Source: Methylobacterium sp. Leaf118 | Lineage (GTDB): Bacteria > Pseudomonadota > Alphaproteobacteria > Rhizobiales > Beijerinckiaceae | Direction: 5' to 3' | Length of the DNA: 64,000 nucleotides | Assembly (NCBI RefSeq): GCF_920984675.1 | Contig: NZ_CAKLBV010000008.1 | Location: 1-64,000, forward strand | Translations under genes and position numbers: made by a program | Notes under the pieces: model-generated | Databases searched by the model: none | Told to the model about the DNA's origin: nothing | What the model saw: only the letters and a program-made list of their open reading frames with translations | Part shown: positions 54,567-63,493 of the stretch, in pieces | How the letters are laid out: each line of letters begins with the position of its first letter | Numbering within the stretch: the first letter of the stretch is position 1

Positions 54567-55787
54567 CTACACCGCCTTCTGCATCGGCACGACGTTGTGG
54601 AGCGTGCGGTCGGAATTGTCGAAGAAGCGGCGGATGTTGCGCGCCGCCTGCCGGATGCGCTGCTCGTTCTCGACCAGCGCGATGCGCACGTAGTCGTCGC
54701 CGTGCTCGCCGAAGCCGATGCCGGGAGCCACCGCCACGTCGGACTTCTCCAGCAGCAGCTTCGAGAATTCGAGGCTGCCGAGCGGCCGGTACTTTTCCGG
54801 GATCGGCACCCAGGCGAACATGGAGGCCTCGGGCACCGGCAGCTTCCAGCCGGCCTTGCCGAAGGATTCGATCAGCGCGTCGCGGCGCTTCTTATAGGTC
54901 GCGCGCATCTCCTTGATGCAGTCGTCGGGCCCGTTGAGCGCGGCGGTCGCGGCCACCTGGATCGGCGTGAAGGCGCCGTAATCGAGATAGGACTTCACGC
55001 GGGTCAGCGCGGCGAGCAGCCGCTCGTTGCCGACCGCGAACCCCATGCGCCAGCCGGCCATGGAGAAGGTCTTCGACAGGGAGGTGAACTCCACCGTCAC
55101 GTCGATGGCGCCCGGCACCTGCAGCACGGAGGGCGGCGGGTTGGCGTCGTCGAAATAGACCTCGGCATAGGCGAGATCGGACAGGAGAATGAGCTCGTGC
55201 TTCTTCGCGAAGGCGACGAGGTCCCGGTAGAAGTCGAGGCTCGCGACGTAGGCGGTCGGGTTCGAGGGATAGCAGACCACCAGGGCCACGGGCTTCGGGA
55301 TCGAATGGGCGACCGCCTTCTCCAGGGCCGGGAACATCGCCGGCGTCGGCTCGGCGGGCACGGAGCGGATCACGCCGCCGGCCATCAGGAAGCCGAAGGC
55401 GTGGATCGGGTAGCTCGGGTTGGGCACCAGCACGACGTCGCCCGGCGCGGTGATCGCCTGGGCCATGTTGGCGAAGCCTTCCTTCGAGCCGAGCGTCGCA
55501 ACCACCTGGGTGTCGGGGTTGAGGCTCACGCCGAAGCGGCGCTGGTAATAGCCGGCCTGGGCCCGGCGCAGGCCGGCGATGCCCTTCGAGGCGGAATAGC
55601 GGTCGGTGCGCGGGCGGCCCGCCGTCTCGACCAGCTTGGCGATGACGTGGCGCGGGGCATCGAGATCCGGATTGCCCATGCCGAGATCGATGATGTCGGC
55701 GCCCTCGGCGCGGGCGGCGGCCTTGATCCGGTTGACCTGCTCGAAGACGTAAGGCGGAAGGCGCTTGATGCGATGGAAATCGGTCAT
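54567..55787 (-). CDS. Class I/II pyridoxal-phosphate aminotransferase (AlaC/DapL-like)
   Basis: A 406-residue fold-type I aminotransferase. It begins DFHRIKRLPPYVFEQVNRIK, followed by IDLGMGNPDLDAP and RYSASKGIAGLRRA. The PLP-binding Lys is in FTSLSKTFSMAGWRMGF, and PNPSYPIHAFGF and VVCYPSNPTA are active-site loops. The pattern matches alanine/glutamate-pyruvate aminotransferases of the AlaC type, often annotated as LL-diaminopimelate aminotransferase. Substrate cannot be fixed from sequence. ATG 55787. It is not in an operon: a small lipoprotein gene lies 171 bp upstream. Confidence 0.9.
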   Translation of the reverse strand: MTDFHRIKRLPPYVFEQVNRIKAAARAEGADIIDLGMGNPDLDAPRHVIAKLVETAGRPRTDRYSASKGIAGLRRAQAGYYQRRFGVSLNPDTQVVATLGSKEGFANMAQAITAPGDVVLVPNPSYPIHAFGFLMAGGVIRSVPAEPTPAMFPALEKAVAHSIPKPVALVVCYPSNPTAYVASLDFYRDLVAFAKKHELILLSDLAYAEVYFDDANPPPSVLQVPGAIDVTVEFTSLSKTFSMAGWRMGFAVGNERLLAALTRVKSYLDYGAFTPIQVAATAALNGPDDCIKEMRATYKKRRDALIESFGKAGWKLPVPEASMFAWVPIPEKYRPLGSLEFSKLLLEKSDVAVAPGIGFGEHGDDYVRIALVENEQRIRQAARNIRRFFDNSDRTLHNVVPMQKAV

Positions 55788-55958
55788 GGCAGGGTCTGTC
55801 CGGTGTCGCGGAACGTTCCTCCCGCGCAGGCTTCGGCGGTGAGGAATCGCGCTGTTTACCATCGACGCGGGTCCGCGCCGACCGGTTTCTTGAACTTTGG
55901 ACGCGCCAGCGCGGTCCGATGGCGCCGGGGCGAGGCCTTACTGCGCGGGAACGAGGCC

Positions 55959-56306
55959 TTACTGCGCCGGGGCGAGTCCTTGGCCGGTCGCCTTGGCCGC
56001 CCCGTCGGCCGCCCGGCCCCGCGCCTCGTTGCGGCTGCGGGCGCCCTCGAGCTCCGCCTGGAGCGCCTTGAGCCCCTCGGAGTTACGGGCGCGGAAGGTT
56101 TTGGGCGCCGATTCGCCGACGGGCATGAAGCCGGCATCGGCCTTGCGCGAGCCGGCCACGAAATCCGGGGCCGCCGTCTCTTTCGGCCCGTAGCCCGCCG
56201 TGAGGAACGCGGCCTTCATCGGGTTCACGTCACTGGAGCAGCCGGCCACGGCAAGCGCCACCGGCAGAGCCAGGGCGACGACGCGGGCAAGGCGGCTCAC
56301 GAGCAT
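55959..56306 (-). CDS. Lipoprotein, unknown (115 aa)
   Basis: A 115-residue protein with signal peptide VSRLARVVALALPVALAVAGC and lipobox AVAGC. The mature part has VNPMKAAFLTAGYGPKETAAPDFV and a helical, Ala/Arg-rich tail with GLKALQAELEGARSRNEARG. ATG 56306 is chosen since it gives a proper signal peptide. It is divergent from phaC with 125 bp between. The sequence around the stop codon contains two adjacent copies of GAGGCCTTACTGCGC. Unknown function. Confidence 0.7.
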   Translation of the reverse strand: MLVSRLARVVALALPVALAVAGCSSDVNPMKAAFLTAGYGPKETAAPDFVAGSRKADAGFMPVGESAPKTFRARNSEGLKALQAELEGARSRNEARGRAADGAAKATGQGLAPAQ

Positions 56307-56431
56307 GACAAACGGTCTGGAAATGGGACTGGGTGCGGGCGACATGTGTGGCGTGGAGCGTTAATTTGTCGGAAACGAGGCCCGCGGCGCGCGCGAGTGC
56401 GAATGACGGGCCGCTTGGGAGGATGTGTCGC

Positions 56432-58234
56432 TTGGCTACGGAGCGGACCAGCCCGGCTTTGCCGGATTTCGAGTCGATCGCGCGCAATGCGAACCAGCTC
56501 GTCGAGAGCTTCCGGCATTCGGCGGGCGCTTCCCTGCAGCCTTTCGAGGCCATGCGCACCGGCGGCAAGTTTCAGGGCGCCGACGAGATCGATGAAATGA
56601 CCCGCACGCTCACCCGGGTGGCGGAGGCCTGGATGAGCGATCCCGAGAAGGCGCTGCGGGCGCAGACGCGGCTGACCGAGTCCTTCGCCGCCCTCTGGGC
56701 GGCGATGGCCCAGCGGATGCAGGGAGGGCCGCCGCGGCCCGTCGCCGAGCCGGAGGCGAAGGACCGGCGCTTCGCCCACGAGGATTGGACCAAGAACCCG
56801 GTCTACGACGTCATCAAGCAGAGCTACCTCATCCTCGGGCGCTGGGCCGAGGAGCTGGTCGAAAAGGCGGATGGGATCGACCCGCATACCCGCCACAAGG
56901 CGGAGTTCTATCTGCGCCAGCTACTCTCGGCCTATTCCCCCTCGAACTTCGTGATGACGAATCCCGAGCTGCTGCGCCAGACCCTGGAGGAGGGCGGCGC
57001 CAACTTGGTCCGCGGCATGAAGATGCTGCAGGAGGACATCGAGGCCGGGGGCGGGCAGTTGCGTGTGCGCCAGACCGACCTCACCGCCTTCACCTTCGGC
57101 AAGGACGTGGCGGTGACCCCGGGCGAGGTCATCTTCCGCAACGACCTGATGGAGCTGATCCAGTACGCCCCCAAGACCGAGACGGTGCTGAAGCGTCCGC
57201 TGCTGATCGTGCCGCCGTGGATCAACAAATACTACATCCTCGACCTCAACCCGCAGAAGAGCCTCATCGGCTGGATGGTCTCGCAGGGCATCACGGTGTT
57301 CGTGATCTCCTGGGTGAACCCGGACGAGCGCCACCGCGACAAGGATTTCGAATCCTACATGCGCGAGGGCATCGAGACCGCCATCGACATGATCGGCGTC
57401 GCCACCGGAGAGACCGAGGTGTCGGCGGCGGGCTACTGCGTCGGCGGCACGCTGCTCGCCGTCACGCTGGCCTACCAGGCCGCGACCGGCAATCGCCGCA
57501 TCAAGAACGCGACCTTCCTGACGACGCAGGTCGATTTCACCCATGCGGGCGATCTCAAGGTCTTCGCCGACGAGGGACAGATCAAGGGCATCGAGGAGCG
57601 GATGGCCGAGCGCGGCTATCTCGACGGCTCGCGCATGGCCAGCGCGTTCAACATGCTGCGGCCCAACGATCTGATCTGGTCCTACATCGTCAACAACTAC
57701 GTGAAGGGCAAGGCGCCGCAGGCCTTCGACCTGCTCTACTGGAACGCCGACGCCACGCGGATGCCGGCGGCCAACCACTCGTTCTACTTGCGCAACTGCT
57801 ACCTCAACAACACGCTCGCCAAGGGCCAGATGGTGCTCGGTAACGTGCGCCTCGATCTGAAGAAGGTGAAAGTACCGATCTTCAACCTCGCGACCCGCGA
57901 AGACCACATCGCCCCCGCGCTTTCCGTGTTCGAGGGTTCGGGCAAGTTCGGCGGCAAGGTCGATTACGTTCTGGCGGGTTCGGGCCACATCGCGGGCGTC
58001 GTCAACCCACCGGGCGGAAAGGCCAAATACGGCTTCCGCACCGGCGGCCCTGCCAAGGGCCGGTTCGAGGACTGGATGGAGAGCGCCACCGAGCACCCCG
58101 GCTCGTGGTGGCCCTACTGGTTCAAGTGGCTCGAAGAGCAGGCCCCGGAACGCGTGCCCGCGCGGATCCCCGGCGAAGGGGCGCTGCCCTCCCTCGCGCC
58201 CGCGCCGGGCACCTATGTGCGGATGAAGGCGTAG
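56432..58234 (+). CDS. phaC: Poly(3-hydroxyalkanoate) synthase, class I
   Basis: A 600-residue class I PHA synthase polymerising (R)-3-hydroxyacyl-CoA into storage granules. The catalytic triad is Cys336 in the lipase-like box GYCVGG, Asp491 in TREDHIAP and His519 in SGHIAGV. ALLIVPPWINKYYILDL-type segments and the C-terminus APGTYVRMKA match methylobacterial PhaC. Start TTG 56432 is chosen because GGGAGG lies nine bases upstream and the product then begins ATERTSPALPDFE as in relatives; ATG 56423 overlaps that site. No phaA, phaB or phasin gene is adjacent. Confidence 0.95.
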   Translation: MATERTSPALPDFESIARNANQLVESFRHSAGASLQPFEAMRTGGKFQGADEIDEMTRTLTRVAEAWMSDPEKALRAQTRLTESFAALWAAMAQRMQGGPPRPVAEPEAKDRRFAHEDWTKNPVYDVIKQSYLILGRWAEELVEKADGIDPHTRHKAEFYLRQLLSAYSPSNFVMTNPELLRQTLEEGGANLVRGMKMLQEDIEAGGGQLRVRQTDLTAFTFGKDVAVTPGEVIFRNDLMELIQYAPKTETVLKRPLLIVPPWINKYYILDLNPQKSLIGWMVSQGITVFVISWVNPDERHRDKDFESYMREGIETAIDMIGVATGETEVSAAGYCVGGTLLAVTLAYQAATGNRRIKNATFLTTQVDFTHAGDLKVFADEGQIKGIEERMAERGYLDGSRMASAFNMLRPNDLIWSYIVNNYVKGKAPQAFDLLYWNADATRMPAANHSFYLRNCYLNNTLAKGQMVLGNVRLDLKKVKVPIFNLATREDHIAPALSVFEGSGKFGGKVDYVLAGSGHIAGVVNPPGGKAKYGFRTGGPAKGRFEDWMESATEHPGSWWPYWFKWLEEQAPERVPARIPGEGALPSLAPAPGTYVRMKA

Positions 58235-58728
58235 CGCCGTCTTCGATCCGTTCGGAACGAGCGCGCGGCTTTCCATCACCGGTGTCGCGCTCTCATGCGC
58301 CGAATGGGCGACCGCCGTCGCGAACGGCCTGCCTCCTCGAAGGGGCGGGTCGCCCGGGGCGGCGGCGTCGTGCGGCAATCCTCGGCCTCAACCGGCACCG
58401 CCTGTACCCGCATCGAACGCGGGCGATGTTTTGACGGGGACGCCGCGAGCCGCCTCGATATCCTCAGGGCTCGACGGCTCAACCGTCCCCGGCCCCTCGG
58501 AAAGGCTCCGGTCTCGGGCCCCGCACGTCGTCCGGGTTCCGGTGCGTGCGAATCCGCGAAAAGCGCGCCCTCGACACCGATGGTCCCGCCCCTTCCGCCG
58601 CCTTCCGACGGGCGAGGGTGACGCCCGGCACGCGCCGTCTCCCCACCGCCAAACCAAGGCGGACAAAGGCCAAAAAATTGCTCTAAGGAACCCTGGGGCG
58701 GTCGGCGCCCCGCGGGAGCCCTTTCGCG
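58235..58728. other. Intergenic region phaC to Kef-type gene
   Basis: 494 bp. Frames on both strands are open only because of the high G+C; none has a ribosome-binding site or recognisable protein. The last 60 bases include AAAAAATTGCTCTAAGGA, the most AT-rich spot, and probably the promoter of the antiporter gene. Confidence 0.5.
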
Positions 58729-60543
58729 TTGCAGCACGCCACCGGACTCATCTCGATCATCGCGCTGGGATTGGTCTGCGCCTTCATCGGGGGCATGGCG
58801 GCCCAGCGGATGCGATTGCCGCCGCTCGTGGGTTACCTCGTGGCCGGCATCGCCATCGGGCCGTTCACGCCGGGCTTCGTCGGCGACATGGAGATCGCCG
58901 GACAGCTCGCCGAACTCGGCGTGATCCTGCTGATGTTCGGCGTGGGCCTGCATTTCTCGCTCAAGGACCTGATGGCGGTGCGCACCATCGCGCTGCCGGG
59001 GGCCGTGGTGCAGATCGCCGCCGCCACCGCCATGGGGGCGGGCCTCGCCGCCGCCTTCGGATGGGGGCTCGGGGCGGGCATCGTGTTCGGACTGGCCCTG
59101 TCGGTCGCCAGCACCGTCGTGCTGCTGCGCGCCCTGGAGGGGAGGGGCCTGCTCGACAGCGACAAGGGCCGGATCGCGGTCGGCTGGCTGATCGTCGAGG
59201 ATCTCGCCATGGTGCTGGCGCTGGTGCTGCTGCCGGCGCTCGCCCCGTCCCTCGGTGGGGTGGCGCCGCAGGGCGACGGCCATGGCGGCGCGGCCCTCGG
59301 CCTCTGGACGACGCTCGGGCTGACCCTCGCGAAGGTCGGGGTGTTCATCGCCGTGATGCTGATCGGCGGGCGGCGCCTCGTGCCCTACCTGCTCGGGCAG
59401 GCCGCGCGCACCGGCTCCCGCGAGCTGTTCACCCTCGCGGTGTTGGCCTCCGCGGTCGGCATCGCCTTCGCCTCCTCCGAACTGTTCGGCGTGTCCTTCG
59501 CCCTCGGCGCCTTCTTCGCCGGCATGGTACTCGCCGAATCCGACCTCAGCCATCAGGCCGCCGCCGATTCCCTGCCCCTGCAGGACGCCTTCGCGGTGCT
59601 GTTCTTCGTCTCGGTCGGGATGCTGTTCGATCCGGGCATCCTGATCCGCGAGCCGCTCTCGGTGCTCGGCGTCCTCGGCGTCATCGTCGTTGGCAAGTCG
59701 CTGGCGGCGGTCGCGATCGTGCTGGCCTTCGGCCATCCGGTCGGCACGGCCCTCACCATCGCGGCAAGCCTCGCGCAGATCGGCGAGTTCTCCTTCATCC
59801 TGGCCGGACTCGGCATCGCGCTGAAGCTGCTGCCGGAGCAGGGCCGCGACCTGATCCTCGGCGGCGCGCTGCTCTCGATCACGCTGAACCCGCTCTTCTT
59901 CGCCCTCGCCGAGCGGGCTGGGGCGTGGCTCGGCGAGCGGCCGGAGCTGCGCCGCCGCTTCGAGCGCCGGAGCGCGCTTCCGCTGCCGCTCAACCCGTCC
60001 GATCCGGGACTGAAGGGCCATGCGGTCATCGTCGGATACGGCCGGGTCGGCAGCGCCATCGGCAAGGCGCTGGCCGACTGGAACCTGCCCTATATCGTGG
60101 TGGACCGCGACCGCCGGCGCGTCGAGGAATTGCGGGCGGAGGGCGTGACGGCGGTGTTCGGCGACGCCGCCGCCGCGGGCATCCTGGAGGCCGCCGGCAT
60201 CGCCGCGGCGCATCTCCTCGTCGTCGCGACCCCGGATTCGCACCAGGGCCGCCGCCTGCTGGCGAAGGCGCGTTCGGCCAATCCGGGCATCGACAGCGTG
60301 GTACGGACCCACAGCGACGCGGAGCGCCGCCGGCTGGAGGAAGACGGCGTCGGCCTCGTGCTGATGGCCGAGCGGGAGCTCGCTCTCGGCATGATGACCT
60401 ACGCCTTGCGCAGCCTCGGGATCCGCGAGGGCGAGGCCCGCCTGTTCGTCGACACCAGTCGCACCGAAAGTCAGGTCGCCCCGTCGACCGAGCCGGACCT
60501 GCCGGTCCCGGAACTGCGCCAGCGCCGGGACGAGGCGGAATAG
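58729..60543 (+). CDS. Kef-type cation/proton antiporter with RCK domain (YbaL/CPA2 family)
   Basis: A 604-residue protein. About 12 helices of the Na+/H+ exchanger fold occupy residues 1-385 (MAAQRMRLPPLVGYLVAGIAIGP; LMFGVGLHFS; FGVSFALGAFFAGMVLAES). Then an RCK/TrkA-N domain carries GHAVIVGYGRVGSAIGKALADW (NAD-binding) and VVDRDRRRVEELRAEG. It fits the YbaL/KefB group; K+ efflux or pH control is likely. The start is TTG 58729 with GGGAG upstream. No separate KefF/G-like activator is adjacent. Confidence 0.92.
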   Translation: MQHATGLISIIALGLVCAFIGGMAAQRMRLPPLVGYLVAGIAIGPFTPGFVGDMEIAGQLAELGVILLMFGVGLHFSLKDLMAVRTIALPGAVVQIAAATAMGAGLAAAFGWGLGAGIVFGLALSVASTVVLLRALEGRGLLDSDKGRIAVGWLIVEDLAMVLALVLLPALAPSLGGVAPQGDGHGGAALGLWTTLGLTLAKVGVFIAVMLIGGRRLVPYLLGQAARTGSRELFTLAVLASAVGIAFASSELFGVSFALGAFFAGMVLAESDLSHQAAADSLPLQDAFAVLFFVSVGMLFDPGILIREPLSVLGVLGVIVVGKSLAAVAIVLAFGHPVGTALTIAASLAQIGEFSFILAGLGIALKLLPEQGRDLILGGALLSITLNPLFFALAERAGAWLGERPELRRRFERRSALPLPLNPSDPGLKGHAVIVGYGRVGSAIGKALADWNLPYIVVDRDRRRVEELRAEGVTAVFGDAAAAGILEAAGIAAAHLLVVATPDSHQGRRLLAKARSANPGIDSVVRTHSDAERRRLEEDGVGLVLMAERELALGMMTYALRSLGIREGEARLFVDTSRTESQVAPSTEPDLPVPELRQRRDEAE

Positions 60544-60828
60544 AGCGAGGCCCCGGCGGCGGGCGCCGGCTCTCGGACGGGCCCGACGCTCCAGGGTCAT
60601 GCCCCGTCGATCAGGGCGAGCGGCCGGTCATCGCGGTTGCGGCCTGGGTCACGCTGAGAGCCCGGCGGCGCGATGCGAGGGACACCGCCGGATCGTCCGA
60701 GGCAGCGGCGACCGCGCGCCGGAGCGTCGCCCCTCCGTTCCGCTCGGCCGAAAACGTCCCGCCGATGCAACGAATTGCCAGGCTCAAGACTTCCCTGCCG
60801 GTTTCCTTGGAAGGATCAGGCCCCCATC

Positions 60829-61080
60829 ATGTCGGTACGTCTCATGCTGTCCGCCGCTCTGCTCACGGGGCTCGCCCAGGCGGCGCTCGCCGCGCCCATG
60901 TCGGCCGACGACAAGGCGCTGCTGCAACAGCAATGCATGGGCGACTTCACGACCTTCTGCGCCGGCCTGCCCCCCGAGGACGGCCCCGAGACGCAGGCCT
61001 GTTTCGAGAAGAACATGGCGAAGCTCTCGCCCGGCTGCCAGAACGCGATCCAGAGCTTCAAGCAGGGCCGGAAGGGCTGA
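60829..61080 (+). CDS. Small exported Cys-containing protein (83 aa)
   Basis: An 83-residue protein with signal peptide SVRLMLSAALLTGLAQAALA. The mature domain of about 60 residues has four Cys in QQQCMGDFTTFCAGLPPEDG and TQACFEKNMAKLSPGCQNAI, the spacing of the Cys-rich repeat also found in Golgi apparatus protein 1 and many alphaproteobacterial periplasmic proteins. Two disulfides are likely; function unknown. ATG 60829 follows GGAAGGATCAGG. A perfect 10-bp hairpin lies 24 bp after the stop. Confidence 0.82.
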   Translation: MSVRLMLSAALLTGLAQAALAAPMSADDKALLQQQCMGDFTTFCAGLPPEDGPETQACFEKNMAKLSPGCQNAIQSFKQGRKG

Positions 61081-61104
61081 TCCCTCCGTCGCCCGTATTC
61101 ATCG

Positions 61105-61134
61105 CGAGGCGGAGCCCTCCAGGCCTCCGCCTCG
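61105..61134 (+). terminator. Hairpin after the Cys-containing protein gene
   Basis: CGAGGCGGAG (61105-61114) pairs perfectly with CTCCGCCTCG (61125-61134) over a 10-nt loop; no U-tract. Confidence 0.6.
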
Positions 61135-61348
61135 TAAGGGGAGCGCGCCGCCGGACGGCTTCACCCCCGCCCGTCGTGAAACACGGGTTCCGTTTCGGCT
61201 GCCGTTGGGGCCTGTCGCCTCGCCTGCGGTGCGAGGAGGCTTGGCGGCAACCAGGGAATCGGCCTGCGTTGCCTCGGTCGGTCGCCAACGCGGCCAGGAC
61301 CGACCATCGCTTCGACAGACTCCCGCCGAGCGGGAGCGATGGCCGCGC

Positions 61349-63439
61349 CTACCCCTCGATCCGCGAGAAGTCAGCGACTTCGCGGGTCGCCGCCCGCAGG
61401 GCGTTGAGGAGGAGGAGGCGGTTTTCCCGCAAGGCCGAGTCGTCGGCGTTGACCGTCACCCGCTCGAAGAAGGCATCGACCGGCGCCCGCAGCCGCGACA
61501 GCGCCCGCATCGCACCGGAAAAATCCTCGGCCGCGACCGCCGCCGAGGCCTCCGCCCGGGCCGCATCGAGGGCTTCGGCCAGCGCCCGCTCCTCGGGCTC
61601 GCCAGCGGCCGCACGGGCACCGTCGGGCGCGGCGTCATAGGCACGCCCGTCCTTCTTCTCCTCGATGCGCAGGATGTTCGCCGCGCGCTTGTAGCCCGCG
61701 AGCAGGTTCCTGCCGTCGTCGGTTCCGAGAAATTGGCCCAGAGCCTCGACCCGGCGGACCACCAGCAAGAGGTCGTCCTGGCCCGGCAGGGCGAAGACGG
61801 CGTCGATCAGGTCGTGGCGGGCGCCCTGGTCGCGGAGATAGACCTTGAGACGGTCGGCGAAGAAGGCGAGCAGGTCGGCCGTGCGCGCGGTCGCGTCGGT
61901 GGCGAAGCGCGGCTCCAGCAGCGAGGTCAGCGACACCCGCGCCGATCGCTCGATCACGGCTCGGATCACCCCCAACGCCGCCCGCCGCAAGGCGAACGGG
62001 TCCTTACTCCCGGTCGGCTTCTCGTCGATCGCCCAGAAGCCCGCCAGCGTGTCGAGCTTGTCGGCGAGCGCCACGGCGATGGAGACCGGCTCGGTCGGCA
62101 CGCGGTCCGTCGGGCCGAGGGGCTTGTAATGCTCCTCGATCGCCGCGGCGACGCTCTCGGGCTCGCCCTGCAGCGCGGCGTATTTGCGGCCCATCAAGCC
62201 CTGCAGTTCCGGGAACTCGCCGACCATCTCGGTGACGAGGTCGGCCTTGGCGAGCCGGGCCGCGCGCTCGGCGAGGGCCGGGTCGGCGCCGACCAGCGGA
62301 GCGATGTCTTTGGCCAATGCCGCGATGCGGGCGATCCGCTCGCCTTGCGTGCCGAGCTTTTCGTGGAAGACGATCGCATCGAGCTTCGGCAGGCGGGCCT
62401 CCAGGGACGTGCCCTTGTCGGTCTCCCAAAAGAATCTCGCGTCCGAGAGCCGGGCGCGCACCACCCGCTCGTTGCCCGCGGTGATCGCCGCGCCGCCGTC
62501 GGAGGCCATGAGGTTCGAGACGAGCAGGAAGGCCGGGGCCAGCGCCTCCGAGCCGGATTTGCGCAGCACGAAGCATTTCTGATTGGCGCGGATCGTCGCC
62601 CGGATGGCCTCGGCCGGGATCTCCAGGAAGCGTTCGTCGAACGAGCCCATCAGGACGACGGGCGTCTCGACGAGCCCGGCGACCTCCTCCAGGAGGCCGT
62701 CATCCTCGACGAGGTCGAGGCCGCGGGCGAAGGCGAGGTCGCGGGCGTCGTGCAGGATGATGTCCTTGCGCCGGTCGGTGTCGAGGATGACGTGGGCACG
62801 CTCCAGGGCCTGGACGTAATCGTCGAAGCGGCGCACCTCGATCGGGTCCGGCGCCAGGAAGCGGTGGCCGCGGGTCGTGGTGCCGGCGGCGATCCCGTCG
62901 ACCGCGAAGGGCACGATGTCCGGTGTCTCGGTCTCGGGGCCGAAGGTCGCCACGATCGATTGCAACGGGCGCACCCAGCGCAAGGCGCCGGGTTGGGCCG
63001 AGGCCGCGCCCCAGCGCATCGATTTCGGCCAGGGGAAGCTTTTGATGAGGCCGGGCAGGATCTCCGCCAGCACGTCCAGCGTCTCGCGGCCGGGCCGTTC
63101 GATCACCGCGAGGTAGAACTCGCCCTTCTTCGGGTCGGTGACGGTGGTCGCCTGGTCGAGGCGTTCCAGACCCGCGCCCCTCAAAAAGCCCTGGACGGCG
63201 GCCTCGGGGGCGCCGACCCGGGGACCGCGCCGCTCCTCCCGCACCGCCTCGCCGCGCACCGGCAGCCCGGCGACGTGCAGGGCCAGCCGCCGCGGGGTCG
63301 CGAAGGCCTTGGCGCCCTCGTAGAGGAAGCCGCGCTCCACCAGCGCATCGGTGACGAGCCGCTTCAGATCCTCGGCCGCGCGTCGCTGCATGCGTGCGGG
63401 GATCTCTTCGGAGAGGAGTTCGAGGAGGAGGTCAGGCAT
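61349..63439 (-). CDS. glyS: Glycine--tRNA ligase beta subunit
   Basis: A 696-residue beta chain of the alpha2-beta2 glycyl-tRNA synthetase. The N-terminus [20 protein letters not shown] is diagnostic, followed by the characteristic [80 protein letters not shown] and [31 protein letters not shown] are further landmarks. The C-terminal domain (about 560-696) is the anticodon-binding DALR fold. glyQ is not directly upstream: a PhoX-type gene ends 54 bp before the ATG, unlike the usual glyQ-glyS pair. Confidence 0.97.
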   Translation of the reverse strand: MPDLLLELLSEEIPARMQRRAAEDLKRLVTDALVERGFLYEGAKAFATPRRLALHVAGLPVRGEAVREERRGPRVGAPEAAVQGFLRGAGLERLDQATTVTDPKKGEFYLAVIERPGRETLDVLAEILPGLIKSFPWPKSMRWGAASAQPGALRWVRPLQSIVATFGPETETPDIVPFAVDGIAAGTTTRGHRFLAPDPIEVRRFDDYVQALERAHVILDTDRRKDIILHDARDLAFARGLDLVEDDGLLEEVAGLVETPVVLMGSFDERFLEIPAEAIRATIRANQKCFVLRKSGSEALAPAFLLVSNLMASDGGAAITAGNERVVRARLSDARFFWETDKGTSLEARLPKLDAIVFHEKLGTQGERIARIAALAKDIAPLVGADPALAERAARLAKADLVTEMVGEFPELQGLMGRKYAALQGEPESVAAAIEEHYKPLGPTDRVPTEPVSIAVALADKLDTLAGFWAIDEKPTGSKDPFALRRAALGVIRAVIERSARVSLTSLLEPRFATDATARTADLLAFFADRLKVYLRDQGARHDLIDAVFALPGQDDLLLVVRRVEALGQFLGTDDGRNLLAGYKRAANILRIEEKKDGRAYDAAPDGARAAAGEPEERALAEALDAARAEASAAVAAEDFSGAMRALSRLRAPVDAFFERVTVNADDSALRENRLLLLNALRAATREVADFSRIEG

Positions 63440-63493
63440 GGGCGCGGGAATAGCCGCCCGGCCCGACGCCGTCGAGACGGGAGATGCGAGGGT

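Noticed and set aside
58431-61640. 1069-codon plus-strand frame over the Kef-type antiporter
   Set aside because: Out of frame with the antiporter, which has clear helices and an NAD-binding RCK domain; the long frame is Arg/Gly/Ala-rich with no domain.
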